Of a stretch of 64,000 nucleotides of DNA, positions 63,710 to 64,000 are shown piece by piece. This stretch comes from Psychromonas sp030397575. GTDB lineage: Bacteria; Pseudomonadota; Gammaproteobacteria; Enterobacterales; Psychromonadaceae. Both the position numbers and the translations under genes were made by a program. The DNA is taken from NCBI RefSeq assembly GCF_046250175.1, contig NZ_CP176468.1. One strand, 5' to 3'. Positions within the stretch are counted from its first letter, which is position 1, and each line of letters opens with the position of its first letter. The notes under the pieces were generated by a model. That model was not told the DNA's origin. It made no database searches and worked only from the letters and a program-made list of their open reading frames with translations.

Positions 63710-64000
63710 TTATGCTGATACTAATGCAGCAGAATCTTGTGCGATAACCCATTCTTCATTAGTTGGGATAACCATTGCGATAGGTGAATCTTCAGCAGTG
63801 ATGACACCTTGAGTACCGAATAATGCAATTTTGTTTTTCTCTGCATCGACTTTGTAACCAAAGATAGTCAGTAGGTCTAATACTTTTTCACGAATGATGT
63901 CAGAGTTCTCACCGATACCACCAGTGAATACGATTGCATCGATACGGCCTAGTGGTACAGCGTAAGAAGCAATGTATTTAGCTAGACGGTAGCAGAACAT
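63710..64000 (-). CDS. ackA: Acetate kinase (C-terminal part)
   Basis: The last 96 residues of AckA, cut by the window edge at 64000. IDAIVFTGGIGENSDIIRE is the diagnostic ATP-binding ADENOSINE-type motif of acetokinases, and MVIPTNEEWVIAQD is the usual C-terminal end. It converts acetyl phosphate and ADP to acetate and ATP, working with Pta. The ackA-pta order is conserved. Confidence 0.95.
   Translation of the reverse strand: MFCYRLAKYIASYAVPLGRIDAIVFTGGIGENSDIIREKVLDLLTIFGYKVDAEKNKIALFGTQGVITAEDSPIAMVIPTNEEWVIAQDSAALVSA

Overview
The window looks like a chromosomal segment of a low-GC marine gammaproteobacterium close to Psychromonas and its relatives. The evidence is gene order and protein similarity judged by eye: the rimM-trmD-rplS block, the nudF/cpdA/yqiA/parE run next to tolC, AdhE, pta-ackA, ndk, tadA and long AT-rich spacers. 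The genus is an inference; no database search was possible.

Layout. 1-10 kb is core: rimM (3' part), trmD, rplS, a YbaN-like membrane protein, hldE, tolC (minus strand), nudF, cpdA, yqiA and parE. 10-28.25 kb is an 18,257-bp Tn7-like transposon inserted exactly at the parE stop codon. It has near-perfect inverted ends, three TnsB-type boxes at each end and a perfect 5-bp target duplication (actaa). Its transposition module is wrecked: a tnsA fragment and an opposing tniQ fragment run into the two sides of an IS3-family element, and tnsB and tnsC are missing. Its cargo is one tightly coupled seven-gene operon: hsdM, hsdS, a SIR2 NADase-like gene, a large helical (probably DUF4020-type) gene, an RloC/PrrC-like ATPase with a zinc-hook CxxC, hsdR and a YgjP-like metallopeptidase. 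An unrecognised gene abuts the far transposon end. This is the most interesting part of the window: a type I restriction system carrying an NAD-depletion-type module and an anticodon-nuclease-type module inside its own operon.

28.3-44 kb returns to chromosomal genes. A decayed trypsin-like protease fragment is followed by tonB and an exbB-like gene without exbD, a RCK-type ion channel, ilvA, psd, rsgA and orn. Then come three identical tRNA-Gly(GCC) genes with a trailing array of decayed tRNA 3' halves, a YafD-like protein, ndk, a prepilin peptidase, tadA with a 56-aa companion, a DMT transporter, a CBS protein and an MltF-like transglycosylase with a repetitive tail.

44.6-64 kb holds purL (with a G10 tract), a PAS-GGDEF-EAL protein with both catalytic motifs degenerate, clsA, a three-copy ~80-bp repeat, two small genes, and a compact MerR-metallothionein operon with a perfect palindromic operator. 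It continues with a small membrane protein, adhE with an FNR-like site upstream, an AI-2E family membrane protein, a SAM methyltransferase, a secreted hypothetical protein, pta and the 3' end of ackA. The adhE and pta-ackA genes together describe mixed-acid fermentation of acetyl-CoA to ethanol or acetate.
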